Of a stretch of 64,000 nt of DNA, positions 1 through 9,330 are shown piece after piece; positions within the stretch are counted from its first letter, which is position 1; every line of letters starts with the position of its first letter. The position numbers and the translations under genes are program-made. The DNA comes from Rhodothermia bacterium (GTDB lineage: Bacteria > Bacteroidota > Rhodothermia > Balneolales > Balneolaceae), in the NCBI GenBank assembly GCA_030427885.1, contig JAUICM010000007.1, positions 124,001 to 188,000 of the forward strand, read 5' to 3'. Below the pieces are notes generated by a model. The model had not been told where the DNA came from, made no database searches, and worked only from the letters and a program-made list of their open reading frames with translations.

Positions 1-2
1 TC

Positions 3-527
3 CCAATGTTTGTTTTAATGTTGGCATCAAGTGTGCCATCGTTTGCGCAATTCACTACTTATCTTCGATTAGTAGAGTTAGAACCATACACAGAGATTAA
101 CATGAATGTAGACTCAGAAGTTATTCTTCTGAAGAGCACCAGAGATCATATTACTTTCTCCGGTGATTCCACATTCATCGCTTCTATCAATGTTACTCAG
201 AACGACAGCGTTCTTTCGTTTAATTACGAGAAAGAGCCTGAAGACAAACTGATTCGTGTAGTGATCGAATACAAAGACATTAGCTCTGTGACCACTGGTG
301 GAAACGGAACCTACTATTTCCACAAACTAAAGCAGGACAATCTTGCGATCCGTAACCCACACGCGAAAGTTCACCTCAATGGTGATGCAGAAAACCTGAC
401 GCTTGTTTCTGTTGACGGTATCAATGATGTAACCTCACTGAATGCAGATAAAATGTTTGTTCAGATCGGTGAGAAAGCAACCCTTATCAACCGGGAAGAC
501 AGAACAGTTCTTTCTGCTCTTAACTGA
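3..527 (+). CDS. GIN/DUF2807-like secreted protein, 5' end cut by window
   Basis: The frame is open to the left window edge, and the first visible residues (FVLMLASSVPSFAQ) look like the end of a signal peptide with an A-x-A-type cleavage site. The true start therefore lies just outside. The remaining ~155 residues are short alternating polar/hydrophobic strands (for example INMNVDSEVILLKS and LAIRNPHAKVHLNGDA), typical of the right-handed beta-helix GIN domain (putative auto-transporter adhesin head, DUF2807) common in Bacteroidota. It is probably exported to the periplasm or surface. The fold is inferred from the strand pattern; no catalytic motif is visible and the exact role is unknown. 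Confidence 0.6.
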   Translation, partial: PMFVLMLASSVPSFAQFTTYLRLVELEPYTEINMNVDSEVILLKSTRDHITFSGDSTFIASINVTQNDSVLSFNYEKEPEDKLIRVVIEYKDISSVTTGGNGTYYFHKLKQDNLAIRNPHAKVHLNGDAENLTLVSVDGINDVTSLNADKMFVQIGEKATLINREDRTVLSALN

Positions 528-679
528 TCTAAAAGATACTATTCATTAGAAAAAACAAATCTGAAGGTTCTGATAATTAATCCGTATCTTGACGCGTGAG
601 TTCGTGATAAGACTGGATGCACCTGTTCACTCAGGTATCATAACCTTTCAGGTTTGTAAATTTTGCTGGCTTTTATAAC

Positions 680-735
680 TCAGGCTGTCGTGCCTGACTC
701 TTGTCCAAAGCTCACCTAAATCAATTCCGGACAAG
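680..735 (+). promoter_or_regulatory. structured leader of the helicase gene
   Basis: Two perfect stems lie upstream of the helicase start: TCAGGC/GCCTGA (680-685 with 692-697, 6-base loop) and CTTGTCC/GGACAAG (700-706 with 729-735). mRNAs of cold-shock DEAD-box helicases often have long structured leaders in other bacteria. A similar role here is inference. The rest of the 528-787 gap shows no convincing promoter. Confidence 0.3.
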
Positions 736-787
736 AAGACCGTGCAGCACAAAGTTTTTGAATGGGATTATAACGCAAAATTTTACA

Positions 788-2572
788 ATGACATCGTTTA
801 ACGAACTAGGCCTGAAGCAGGAATTGCTTGAGGCAGTGGAACTACTGGGTTTCCAACATCCTACCCAGGTACAGGAAGAAGCAATACCTGCTATTCTTAA
901 TTCACAGAATGATCTTATAGCTCTGGCTCAAACCGGAACCGGTAAAACCGGAGCATTCGGCTTGCCAAGTTTGCAGAAAGTAAATGCTGATTCGGGAGCT
1001 GTTCAGGTTTTGGTTTTATCGCCTACCCGGGAGCTTGCCATTCAGATCGCTAAAGATATGAAGGCATTCGCCAAGAAGATCAAAGGACTTAAAACAGTTG
1101 CCGTGTATGGGGGAGCAAATATCTCAACCCAGATTCGCGCACTCGACAATGGTTGCCAGGTAGTGATTGGAACTCCGGGCCGGATGCTCGATCTGATAAA
1201 ACGCCGTAAACTGGACGTAACCAATGTTCGTACTTTGGTACTCGACGAAGCCGACGAGATGCTCAACATGGGATTCCAGGATGACCTGGATGCGATCCTT
1301 GCCGATACTCCAAAAGAGAAGCAAACGCTGTTGTTTTCTGCGACCATGCCTAAAGGAATCGCAAAAATTGCAAAAAAGTATATGAATAACCCTGCGGAGA
1401 TTGAAGTAGGGGAACGAAATTCAGGCGCTAAAAACGTAGAACACCATTTTTATATGGTACACGCCAAAGACCGTTTTGAAGCGCTGAAACGGATTGTGGA
1501 TATGAATCCTGATGTATATGGGATCGTGTTTTGCAGAACAAGAAGAGAAACATCAGAGATCGCCCATAAACTGAATAAAGACGGATATGATGTGGATCTG
1601 CTGAACGGGGATCTGTCTCAGGCTCAGCGTGATGACGTAATGAACCGGTTCAGAACTAAAGAACTCCAATTGCTGGTTGCGACCGATGTTGCTGCCCGTG
1701 GTCTGGATGTGAATGAACTCACCCATGTGATCAACTTTAATTTGCCAGATGATCTTGAGGTGTATATTCACCGTAGTGGCCGAACCGGTCGCGCAGGCAA
1801 GAGTGGAATTTCTATATCTATTGTTCACACACGTGAAATGCGAAGGATCAAAGATCTGGAACGAATGAGTGGAAAGGAATTCATCAAAAAAGAAGTTCCA
1901 AGTGGAGAAGAGATCTGTGGTATCCGGATGCTGGATCTTATCGACACCGTTAAAGAAACAAAAGTGAATGAAGAGCAGATGCAGAAATTTCTGCCTCAGG
2001 CTTTGGAAAAACTTGCAGACCTTGAACGTGATGAGTTGATCAAGCATTTCCTTTCTGTTGAATTCAACCAATTCCTCGACTATTACAAAAATGCCTCAGA
2101 TCTGAACGCTTCTGGAAGAGGAGACCGTGGTGGAAAGAATGATCGCGGAGGCCGAAACGACCGTGGTGGAAGAAGTGATCGCGGTGGACGGGATTCTTCA
2201 TCTGAGAACTTCGACCGCTACTTCATCAATATTGGTCGCCGGGACGGATTGAATCCTGTTCGCATGATGGGGCTGATCAATGAGCAGTTAAATGGCTCAA
2301 AACCGGATTTTGGTAAGATCGATGTTCAGAATAACTTCTCATTCTTTGAGGTGGAACAAGGCTACGAAAATCAACTCGTGAACGGAATGAAAGGGGCAAC
2401 CTTTGAAGGTCGTGATGTTGCTGTGGAACCAGCTCAGCAAGACCAGAAGAGTAAAGGCGGTGGCCGTAGCAAAGGAAAGAAATCAGGCGGCGGCAAGTAC
2501 AAAAGTAAAAGCGGTGGATCCGGATCAGCCGACTGGAAGAAAAACGGCCGTAAAAGAAGAAGCCGGAAATAG
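788..2572 (+). CDS. deaD: DEAD-box ATP-dependent RNA helicase (DeaD/CsdA type)
   Basis: This protein unwinds structured RNA in ribosome assembly or cold adaptation. I choose the ATG at 788 because the family's N-terminus begins there (MTSFNELGLKQ, then the Q-motif GFQHPTQVQ). An in-frame ATG at 701 would add 29 atypical residues. Visible motifs: AQTGTGKT (~47-54, Walker A), PTRELAIQ, DEAD (~153-156), SAT, and HRSGRTGRAG in the second RecA lobe. A Gly/Arg/Asp-rich repeat tract at ~442-470 is followed by a DbpA-like RNA-binding domain (~474-546, beginning FDRYFINIGRRDG) and a Lys/Gly-rich tail. The layout matches DeaD-family proteins at 594 residues. Confidence 0.93.
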   Translation: MTSFNELGLKQELLEAVELLGFQHPTQVQEEAIPAILNSQNDLIALAQTGTGKTGAFGLPSLQKVNADSGAVQVLVLSPTRELAIQIAKDMKAFAKKIKGLKTVAVYGGANISTQIRALDNGCQVVIGTPGRMLDLIKRRKLDVTNVRTLVLDEADEMLNMGFQDDLDAILADTPKEKQTLLFSATMPKGIAKIAKKYMNNPAEIEVGERNSGAKNVEHHFYMVHAKDRFEALKRIVDMNPDVYGIVFCRTRRETSEIAHKLNKDGYDVDLLNGDLSQAQRDDVMNRFRTKELQLLVATDVAARGLDVNELTHVINFNLPDDLEVYIHRSGRTGRAGKSGISISIVHTREMRRIKDLERMSGKEFIKKEVPSGEEICGIRMLDLIDTVKETKVNEEQMQKFLPQALEKLADLERDELIKHFLSVEFNQFLDYYKNASDLNASGRGDRGGKNDRGGRNDRGGRSDRGGRDSSSENFDRYFINIGRRDGLNPVRMMGLINEQLNGSKPDFGKIDVQNNFSFFEVEQGYENQLVNGMKGATFEGRDVAVEPAQQDQKSKGGGRSKGKKSGGGKYKSKSGGSGSADWKKNGRKRRSRK

Positions 2573-2597
2573 TCTTAGCTCCTGGAAATAAATTTAA

Positions 2598-2671
2598 AGT
2601 CAACCTGAGCGAAAGCGAAGGATCTCGTCGTCTAATCGATAAGGTCCTTCGGGAGTACACTCAGTATGACT
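2598..2671. repeat. dispersed imperfect inverted repeat, copy 1
   Basis: The left end AGTCAACCTGAGCGAAAGCG and the right end reading ..CTCAGTATGACT form imperfect inverted termini around an internal CTTCG-type core. It is related to the elements at 5199-5279 and 21926-22032. It sits just after the helicase stop and could act as a folded transcript end between convergent genes. Confidence 0.6.
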
Positions 2672-2698
2672 TTTTACTTCCGGTTCCAATCCTGTCGA

Positions 2699-3166
2699 TT
2701 ACATATCAAACGATTTATCCTTCCAGTTGTTCTCAGCGGCAGGGTAGAGCTTTTCCTCATCCTTATTCCATTTTGGTAAAGTATTGGTGAAAAACTTGTT
2801 ATAGAAGAGCAGCAACTTTCCATCGAGGATCTTGTAGGTTTCCGGGTTGATATCGGCGGTATAACCTTTACCCATCGCATAAGCACACCAACCGCCATAA
2901 GCAGGTTCATACTTTTCAGGATCGGACTCAAAAGTGTCCAGATTAGCCTGACTAACAAAATAATAGGTGGCACCTTTATAGCTGAAGCTGAAGGTTTCAG
3001 AACCTTCCTTTGGACCTGATTCCATGAAGTAACTCACAGGATCATAGCCTTTTATGGCAAGATCATTCTTCCCAAGGTTGAGGTATTCTTTTTCAGATCT
3101 AGTTTCCTGACCGTTTACAATGATCGGCAGCAATAAAAGAGCTAGTGTAAGGCTTAGATACTTCAT
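2699..3166 (-). CDS. YHS-domain secreted protein
   Basis: It has an N-terminal signal peptide (MKYLSLTLALLLLPIIVNGQ) and then a YHS domain: KGYDPVSYFMESGPKEGS, FSYKGATYYFVSQANLDTFESDP and KYEPAYGGWCAYAMGKG. These match the family of small exported YHS proteins found in Bacteroidota. The domain is thought to bind metal in some relatives, but the function of this type is unsettled. It is 155 residues long and convergent with the helicase gene, with a repeat element between them. Confidence 0.85.
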   Translation of the reverse strand: MKYLSLTLALLLLPIIVNGQETRSEKEYLNLGKNDLAIKGYDPVSYFMESGPKEGSETFSFSYKGATYYFVSQANLDTFESDPEKYEPAYGGWCAYAMGKGYTADINPETYKILDGKLLLFYNKFFTNTLPKWNKDEEKLYPAAENNWKDKSFDM

Positions 3167-3323
3167 GATGTTTTTGATTAAAGCTAGAATTCCTGAGATC
3201 TAATTGTATCACGGAAGTGTAAAAAGATCTGTATCCTATTGAGGGAGAAAATGTTAGAACATTAAGAACTTGTATATCAAAGAAAAAAGTGTAGATTCCT
3301 AAAAACTAACTAATTCATCAAGT

Positions 3324-4703
3324 ATGTCCGGATTTCACAATAGCTCTTTTGAGTCTCGCAGAAGTATGATCAAGAAACTGCTAATGGGAGTGGCAGCAGT
3401 ACCGCTATCAGGTTGGGCCACAGATGGATCCGGACAAAAGTTGATGCTTCCGGATCTTTCCGGAAACAAAGTAAAAAAGCCTGTTACTGCGATCACATTA
3501 GGCGCAGGATCCCGGGGAAATGTATATGGAAATTATGGGGTCGAATATCCGGATCAATTGGATATCGTTGGCGTTGCTGAACCCATCCCGATCAGAAACA
3601 GCAGATATTGTGAAAAGCATAACATAGATTCAAAAAACAGTTTTACCACCTGGGAACATGTGTTCGAGCGTCCCAAATTTGCTGACGCTGTGTTGATCAC
3701 TACTCCCGATGACCTGCATTATGGACCATGCATGAAAGCGCTGGAAATGGGCTATGATATTTTGCTGGAAAAACCGATCGCGCCAACGGAACAGGAGTGC
3801 AGGGATATCCTGGCTTTGGCTGAGAAAACGGGTCGTATTGTAGCGGTTTGTCATGTACTGAGATACGCACCTTATTTTCAGAAACTCAGAGAGATCATTC
3901 AGGCTGGTTTGCTGGGAGAGGTTGTTAGCATTCAACACTTTGAGCCCATCAATCACGTGCACATGTCCCACTCTTATGTGAGGGGAAACTGGCATAATTC
4001 CAAACAAACCACTCCGATCATCCTGGCTAAATCCTGCCACGACCTGGATATCATCAAATGGATGCTGGAGAAGGATTCAAAGAAGATCCAGGCATTTGGG
4101 GAATTGAGTTGGTTCCGGTCAGAAAAAGCTCCTGAAGGGAGTACTCAACGCTGTACCGGTGGTTGTGCTATTGAAGGAGAGTGCCCGTATTCAGCACTTA
4201 AGATCTACTACCGGGACCGGAGTTATTTGCATCATTTTGATCTTCCTGCTGATGAGCCTGCCAGAGGGGAGAAGATCATGGAGTATCTGAAAAATTCAGA
4301 TTATGGCAAGTGTGTATACCATATGGATAACGACCAGCCTGACCACTACACTACCAATATCTTATTTGAAGACGATGTGACAGCCACTTTCTCAATGGAG
4401 GCGTTTACTTCCTACCATGGCCGCAGAACCAGGATAATGGGCAGCATGGGCGATATTGTAGGCGACATGAGTTCCTTTACCTGGACCGATTTCAGAACAG
4501 GTAAACAGGAAACCTGGGAAGGAACCGGAGATTCGCATGGTGGCGGAGACTGGCGACTGGTTGCAGACTGGATCAAAGCGGTAGATCAGCAAGATCCTAA
4601 TCTGCTTACCTCAACCATAGCCGCTTCTATCGAAAGCCACATCATGGGTTTCGAAGCTGAAAAGAGCCGAAAGAAGGGCACCGTTCAGTCGATCAATTTA
4701 TAG
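3324..4703 (+). CDS. exported Gfo/Idh/MocA-family oxidoreductase
   Basis: The N-terminus carries a Tat-like leader ([12 protein letters not shown], then a hydrophobic stretch), so the folded NAD(P)-binding enzyme is probably exported. The nucleotide-binding start ([16 protein letters not shown]), the family EKP motif ([13 protein letters not shown]) and the C-terminal alpha/beta domain are visible. A Cys cluster ([15 protein letters not shown], near residue 280) is an unusual addition. Substrate is unknown; relatives act on sugars or polyols, and GH109 glycosidases share this fold and Tat export. Its stop overlaps the convergent hisI stop by 6 bases (4698-4703). Confidence 0.85.
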   Translation: MSGFHNSSFESRRSMIKKLLMGVAAVPLSGWATDGSGQKLMLPDLSGNKVKKPVTAITLGAGSRGNVYGNYGVEYPDQLDIVGVAEPIPIRNSRYCEKHNIDSKNSFTTWEHVFERPKFADAVLITTPDDLHYGPCMKALEMGYDILLEKPIAPTEQECRDILALAEKTGRIVAVCHVLRYAPYFQKLREIIQAGLLGEVVSIQHFEPINHVHMSHSYVRGNWHNSKQTTPIILAKSCHDLDIIKWMLEKDSKKIQAFGELSWFRSEKAPEGSTQRCTGGCAIEGECPYSALKIYYRDRSYLHHFDLPADEPARGEKIMEYLKNSDYGKCVYHMDNDQPDHYTTNILFEDDVTATFSMEAFTSYHGRRTRIMGSMGDIVGDMSSFTWTDFRTGKQETWEGTGDSHGGGDWRLVADWIKAVDQQDPNLLTSTIAASIESHIMGFEAEKSRKKGTVQSINL

Positions 4704-5180
4704 CTTAGTCGGATTAGGAGCATCTCCGTAGACTTCCTCAGGATCGAATACTTTCTCGGATTCTTCGAATTTGAGTTCACCTTCTTTTTCGAAGAATTCA
4801 TCTCCTGTTGGAATAGAGCGGTAAAAACAGGAGCGGTAACCTACGTGGCAACTCGCTCCGTTGCCTTGAACTTCAACACGAAGCCACACACAGTCCTGAT
4901 CATCATCAATACGCATTTCTTTTACGATCTGCGTCAGACCTGAGGAAGCACCTTTATGCCATAGTGTTTCCCGGCTGCGGCTGTAGTACACGGCTTCTCC
5001 AAGCTCGATGGTTTTCTTCAGAGCTTCTTCATTCATATATCCATGCATGAGGAGTTCTCCTGAACTGTAATCAGTGGTTACAACAGGGATAAGCCCGTCT
5101 TCCTGAAATTTAGGAGCCAGGTCTTTTTCTTCTTCTACCTGATAAACTGTTTTGCGTTCTTTAAAAGTTATTTCTGACAT
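4698..5180 (-). CDS. hisI: phosphoribosyl-AMP cyclohydrolase HisI
   Basis: HisI opens the adenine ring of phosphoribosyl-AMP in step 3 of histidine synthesis. Family signatures are visible: [36 protein letters not shown], and the metal-binding region [28 protein letters not shown]. There is no HisE (phosphoribosyl-ATP pyrophosphatase) domain; instead a short acidic tail follows. No other his genes are nearby, so it is an isolated pathway gene at the end of a minus-strand series after yidD and a repeat element. Confidence 0.93.
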   Translation of the reverse strand: MSEITFKERKTVYQVEEEKDLAPKFQEDGLIPVVTTDYSSGELLMHGYMNEEALKKTIELGEAVYYSRSRETLWHKGASSGLTQIVKEMRIDDDQDCVWLRVEVQGNGASCHVGYRSCFYRSIPTGDEFFEKEGELKFEESEKVFDPEEVYGDAPNPTKL

Positions 5181-5198
5181 TTTCAGATATTAAATTGG

Positions 5199-5279
5199 GT
5201 CATTCTGATCCGCCAGCTGGCGGAGAAGAACCTTGCCGATGAACCGACGAGTTCCTTCGGCAGCAGCCTCAGGATGACT
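5199..5279. repeat. dispersed inverted repeat, copy 2
   Basis: The termini GTCATTCTGA and CCTCAGGATGAC are inverted. An internal 16-base perfect palindrome (TCCGCCAGCTGGCGGA, 5209-5224) lies near one end. About 28 of the last 29 bases match the right end of the element at 21926-22032. It separates yidD from hisI. Confidence 0.7.
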
Positions 5280-5280
5280 T

Positions 5281-5538
5281 TCAAGGATTAATATGTTTTT
5301 GAGGATTTTTTGGAACCGGATCATGGCCATATCCGCCCCAGGGGTGACAACGGCCAATGCGTTTTATTCCCAACCAAAATCCTTTTAATGGTCCCCATTC
5401 ATTCACCGCTTCGATCATATAGTGCGAACAAGTGGGGGTATATCGGCAACTACTTCCCAGCCAGGGAGAAATAGCCATCTGGTAAAAACGTACAATACCA
5501 ATGATGAGTTTACTGAATATGAATTTCAGCGCTTTCAT
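5281..5538 (-). CDS. yidD: membrane protein insertion efficiency factor YidD
   Basis: This 85-residue protein carries the YidD signature: a short membrane-associated N-terminus, [20 protein letters not shown], and [17 protein letters not shown]. YidD assists YidC/Sec membrane protein insertion at the inner membrane. Its ATG overlaps the cysS stop by one base (TGATG), so it is probably translationally coupled to cysS. It usually neighbours rnpA/yidC elsewhere; here it is separated from them. Confidence 0.95.
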   Translation of the reverse strand: MKALKFIFSKLIIGIVRFYQMAISPWLGSSCRYTPTCSHYMIEAVNEWGPLKGFWLGIKRIGRCHPWGGYGHDPVPKNPQKHINP

Positions 5539-7001
5539 CAGTCAATTTCGAAGGTCGTACCTTCTTTACCATCCATGAGCTGTACGCCGAGCTCTTTCAG
5601 GTCATCACGGATCTTATCCGAGAGTGCAAAATCTTTATTCGTTCTGGCTTCTTTTCTGATCTCGATCAGGAGTTCAACCAGTTCTCCGGTCAACTTTCCG
5701 TTTCCGGATTCACCACCTTTCGGCCAGATACCTAACACTTCTTCAGCAACTGAATGCATGAAGATCTTAACCGGGTTCAGGTTAGCCGGAGCATTTCCTT
5801 CCGTGATCTGTTTACGGATCGCTTTCAGATGTTCAAACAGAACCGCAATTCCCTGGGCTGAATTGAAGTCGTCATTCATAGCTTCTTCAAAATCAGCACG
5901 GAATGCTTCAATATCATAATCCTCTCCTGAACCGGGAACTGCCTTCTCAATGGTGTTGATCATGGAATGCAGATTCTTAAGTCCCGTCTCGGAAGCTTCC
6001 AGCGCTTCCTCTGATAGATCTGTAGTACTTCTGTAGTGACTTTGAAGCAGGAAGAAGCGAACTACCTGTGGATCCCAGGCTCTGGAGAGAGTTTCATGGT
6101 TTCCGGTAAATAATTCCTCCAGGTTCACAGCATTTCCAAGCGACTTACCCATTTTCTGTCCGTCACGGGTAACCATATTATTATGCATCCAGTACTTTAC
6201 AAACTGGGAGTCGTGAGCACATTCTGATTGTGCGATCTCACATTCGTGGTGAGGGAATTGGTTCTCCAATCCGCCGCCATGGATATCAAAACTATCGCCC
6301 AGATATTTGGTACTCATGGCAGAGCATTCGATATGCCAGCCCGGATAGCCTACACCCCAGGGTGAATTCCATTTCATAAGGTGCTCGTCATCCGCCTTTT
6401 TCCATAGGGCAAAATCAGCAGGGTTTCTTTTATCAGAAGCTGTTACAACTCTTGTGCCTGATTCCGCATCTTCCAGATTTCGTCCGCTTAGTTTTCCATA
6501 ATCTTCATCGGAACTCACATCGAAATACACATTGCCATCCACATTATAGGCATGACCTTTTTCAATGAGTGTTTCTATCATTTCGATCTGTTCCGGAATG
6601 TGACCAGTTGCTCGTGGAGCAATATCAGGACGTAGTACGTTCAGGGCATCCATATCCCTGAAGTAAGTGTAAGTATACTTTTCGGCGATCTGCATAGGAT
6701 CAGTTTGTTCCAGACGCGCCTTTTTTGCCAGTTTGTCTTCACCTTCATCGCCATCGCCCACAAGGTGACCAACATCTGTGATATTCTGAACATAACGAAC
6801 CTGGTAACCCAGATATCTCAGATAGCGAAGCACCACATCGAAGGAAACATAACTTTTAGCATGCCCTAGGTGTGCATCACCATAAACTGTTGGGCCACAT
6901 ACATACATCCCGACAAATGGAGGATTGATCGGTTCAAACAGCTCCTTTTTTCTGGTGAGCGTATTATAGACTGTAAGTTGTGATTTTTCGGAGTTCGCCA
7001 C
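5538..7001 (-). CDS. cysS: cysteine--tRNA ligase
   Basis: It charges tRNA-Cys. Class I signatures are present: [16 protein letters not shown] (HIGH-type HLGH), [10 protein letters not shown] in the zinc/Cys pocket region, [12 protein letters not shown], and [10 protein letters not shown] (KMSKS). The length of 487 residues is normal. It is coupled to yidD downstream. The 111-base gap from cutC upstream could hold its own promoter. Confidence 0.97.
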   Translation of the reverse strand: MANSEKSQLTVYNTLTRKKELFEPINPPFVGMYVCGPTVYGDAHLGHAKSYVSFDVVLRYLRYLGYQVRYVQNITDVGHLVGDGDEGEDKLAKKARLEQTDPMQIAEKYTYTYFRDMDALNVLRPDIAPRATGHIPEQIEMIETLIEKGHAYNVDGNVYFDVSSDEDYGKLSGRNLEDAESGTRVVTASDKRNPADFALWKKADDEHLMKWNSPWGVGYPGWHIECSAMSTKYLGDSFDIHGGGLENQFPHHECEIAQSECAHDSQFVKYWMHNNMVTRDGQKMGKSLGNAVNLEELFTGNHETLSRAWDPQVVRFFLLQSHYRSTTDLSEEALEASETGLKNLHSMINTIEKAVPGSGEDYDIEAFRADFEEAMNDDFNSAQGIAVLFEHLKAIRKQITEGNAPANLNPVKIFMHSVAEEVLGIWPKGGESGNGKLTGELVELLIEIRKEARTNKDFALSDKIRDDLKELGVQLMDGKEGTTFEID

Positions 7002-7112
7002 GAATTCTTTTGATTCGGTTTGAATTAAATTTTGCTGATACCGCCCAATTAAATTGGAGCGCTAAAATAAGGCTTAAACATACAAAAAGCTGAGTGATAT
7101 TTACTCTAAAGC

Positions 7113-7811
7113 TTATAATCTGTTTAGTATTGAATGTACTTTTTCGGGATCAGGATCATACTGATCTCCCATGTCTGGATTACCCCGATGGGTAACTTTC
7201 TTTCTTGCTGTAAAATGTATGCCATCAACCTGAGCCGCTTTAAAAAGATCAACATTATCTGCATGCACACCAGATCCTGCCATGATCTGTATGTTTCCAT
7301 TTGCCAGTTTGATAAGATGGTTTATAAGATCGATCCCATCTGCAGCTTTAGCTCGTTGCCCGGAAGTCAGTATCCGGTCAAATCCAAGCTCAACAAGCTG
7401 ATCAAATGCCTTCAACGGGTCAGAGGTAAGATCGAAAGCCCGGTGAAAGGTGATCTCCAATCCAGAAGACTTAGCTTCATTCGAAAGTGATCTCAGTACG
7501 GGTATATCGGGTTCATGATCTTCAGTTAATACTCCAAAAACGACGCCATGAGCTCCATACTCAGCTGCAGTTTTGATGTCATTCATCATAATGTTGAGCT
7601 CGAACTCTGAGTACACGAAATTTCCTGCTCTGGGACGGATCATTATATGCGTCTCAACTTTCGGGATCTGTACACATTGCCTGATTAATCCGGAACTTGG
7701 TGTAAGTCCACCAAGTTCCAGAGCAGAACAAAGCTCAATACGTTTTAAACGAAATTGTTGTGCCAGCAATGCCTCATCGAAAGATCCGGCACAAAGTTCA
7801 ACATCCATCAC
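7113..7811 (-). CDS. cutC: CutC-family protein
   Basis: A TIM-barrel protein of the CutC family, historically linked to copper homeostasis, though that role is disputed. Signatures: ELCAGSFDEALLAQQ, RIELCSALELGGLTPS, HIMIRPRAGNFVYSE, FHRAFDLTSDP, RILTSGQR and IMAGSGVHADN. The start is ATG at 7811, with a second Met following. It lies 9 bases after the folE stop, so the two are probably co-transcribed. Its function in this strain cannot be read from the sequence. Confidence 0.93.
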   Translation of the reverse strand: MMDVELCAGSFDEALLAQQFRLKRIELCSALELGGLTPSSGLIRQCVQIPKVETHIMIRPRAGNFVYSEFELNIMMNDIKTAAEYGAHGVVFGVLTEDHEPDIPVLRSLSNEAKSSGLEITFHRAFDLTSDPLKAFDQLVELGFDRILTSGQRAKAADGIDLINHLIKLANGNIQIMAGSGVHADNVDLFKAAQVDGIHFTARKKVTHRGNPDMGDQYDPDPEKVHSILNRL

Positions 7812-7820
7812 AAAAGCGTA

Positions 7821-8519
7821 TTAAAGCTCAGTGTTGGTCTTGATGAAATCGATGAACTTCTGCTGTACTTCTTTTTCTTTGAATGCGCCACGGAATTCTG
7901 AAGTGATGGTACTACTCGAAGTATCTTTGATACCTCGCGTAGACACACAAAGGTGTTTGCTGTCGATAAATACAGCTACATCATCAGTTTCCATTGCTTC
8001 AGAAAGTGCGTCAGCAATCTGCAGGGTAAGACGTTCCTGAACCTGAGGGCGACGTGAGAAATAGTCAACCAGGCGATTGATCTTTGAAAGCCCGATCACT
8101 TTTCCTTTTGACATGTAAGCAACATGAGCCTTCCCGATGAATGGGAGGAAGTGATGCTCACAGAAAGAAGTAACCTGAATATTCTTTTCTATAACCATAT
8201 CACTGTACTCATAGCCATTGCTGAAAGTACGTGCATCAGGTCTGTTTTTAGGATTTAGTCCGTGGAAGATCTCTTTAACATACATCTTTGCCACACGGTA
8301 AGGTGTACCACGAAGGCTGTCATCGGTCAGGTCCAGCCCAAGGGTCTCCATGATCTTTGAGAAATGCTCCTGTATGATCTCGATCTTTTCCGAATCAGTA
8401 AGATCAAAAGCGTCTTCTCTGATCGGAGTTAGTTCCGAAGATCCAAAATGAGCATCTCCAACTTCGTCTGCGATTTGTTCTAAGTCTATTTTTTCCAATA
8501 TGAGGGTGTTTTCTTTCAT
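7821..8519 (-). CDS. folE: GTP cyclohydrolase I
   Basis: FolE converts GTP to dihydroneopterin triphosphate, the first step of folate/pterin synthesis. Diagnostic zinc and active-site motifs are FCEHHFLPFIGKAHVAY, SKINRLVDYFSRRPQVQERLT and DSKHLCVSTRG. The 232-residue chain has an N-terminal extension of ~35 residues before the core. It is probably the first gene of a minus-strand series with cutC and diverges from the Dabb gene at 8705 across a 185-base intergenic region. Confidence 0.96.
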   Translation of the reverse strand: MKENTLILEKIDLEQIADEVGDAHFGSSELTPIREDAFDLTDSEKIEIIQEHFSKIMETLGLDLTDDSLRGTPYRVAKMYVKEIFHGLNPKNRPDARTFSNGYEYSDMVIEKNIQVTSFCEHHFLPFIGKAHVAYMSKGKVIGLSKINRLVDYFSRRPQVQERLTLQIADALSEAMETDDVAVFIDSKHLCVSTRGIKDTSSSTITSEFRGAFKEKEVQQKFIDFIKTNTEL

Positions 8520-8704
8520 AGTGAAACAGGATATCCTGCATATGATTATAACCGAACCCTAAAAATAAGAGTTCCTGAGGTCAATAAACAGAGTAAGCCT
8601 GATCAATTAATATTATGAGACAGATAGGCATGGAAGATTTTAGGAATGTTTCAGATAAAGTTTTTTATCATAAGAGCTGTATATGAACATCTAATGAGAT
8701 TATT

Positions 8705-9013
8705 ATGATTAAGCATGTGGTAATGTGGAAGCTTCATGAGGAAGCGAACGGGAAATCAAAACATGAAAATGCCATGGAGTTCAAGAACAGGTTGGAGGCA
8801 CTTATTCCGGTGGTCGATGAAATTGAGAGTATGAGTGTGGGTATTGGGTACAAACTGGCAGAAGGACCAGTATTCGATATGACACTAACCACCACTCACA
8901 AAAATAAAGAGGCACTTCAGGGATATATTGATCATCCGGATCATCAGGAAGTGGTGGCGTATGCAAAAGATATTGTAGCCGACCGTCGTGTTGTTGACTA
9001 CGAGGTGAGTTGA
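8705..9013 (+). CDS. Dabb-family stress-responsive alpha/beta-barrel protein
   Basis: A 102-residue single-domain protein: MIKHVVMWKLHEEANG, then FKNRLEALIPVVDEIESMSVGIG, and IDHPDHQEVVAYAKDIVADRRVVDYEV. This is the Dabb (dimeric ferredoxin-like barrel) pattern. Family members bind small hydrophobic ligands or act in stress response; the specific role is unknown. It lies 41 bases upstream of the Smr gene and may share its transcript. Confidence 0.85.
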   Translation: MIKHVVMWKLHEEANGKSKHENAMEFKNRLEALIPVVDEIESMSVGIGYKLAEGPVFDMTLTTTHKNKEALQGYIDHPDHQEVVAYAKDIVADRRVVDYEVS

Positions 9014-9054
9014 AAATGCTTCCATTAAGCATTGAACCATTTTAATTAAAAAAA

Positions 9055-9330
9055 ATGGATGAGCCCGAACCTATAGAACTTCCAATCGATGGCATTCTGG
9101 ATCTTCACTTATTCAGCCCAAATGAAGTAAAGGATCTGATACCGGACTATATTGAAGCATGTCTGGAGAAGGGGATCTACTCGGTAAGGATCATTCATGG
9201 TAAGGGCAAAGGTGTTCTGAGAAGATTAGTTCACAGTATCCTTGAGAAACATTCCGAAGTGGTTTCGTATCGGCTAGCCGACGATAGCAGCAGTTGGGGA
9301 GCTACCCTCGCAGAATTGAAAAGAAATTAA
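9055..9330 (+). CDS. standalone Smr-domain protein
   Basis: A 91-residue protein made of little more than an Smr domain: ILDLHLFSPNEVKDLIPDYIEACLEKG, RIIHGKGKGVLRRLVHSIL and SWGATLAEL. Smr domains act as nucleases or nucleic-acid binders and form the C-terminus of MutS2. The first motif reads LDLHLF rather than the usual LDLHG. Its stop TAA overlaps the start of the next gene as TAATG, so the Smr and MutS-type proteins are probably made together. Confidence 0.9.
   Translation: MDEPEPIELPIDGILDLHLFSPNEVKDLIPDYIEACLEKGIYSVRIIHGKGKGVLRRLVHSILEKHSEVVSYRLADDSSSWGATLAELKRN

Noticed and set aside
1553-2071. Long minus-strand open frame inside the helicase gene
   Set aside because: It is the antisense of a well-conserved DEAD-box gene, and its protein has no family-like features.
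5422-5919. Plus-strand open frame across yidD and cysS
   Set aside because: It overlaps two well-identified genes on the opposite strand.
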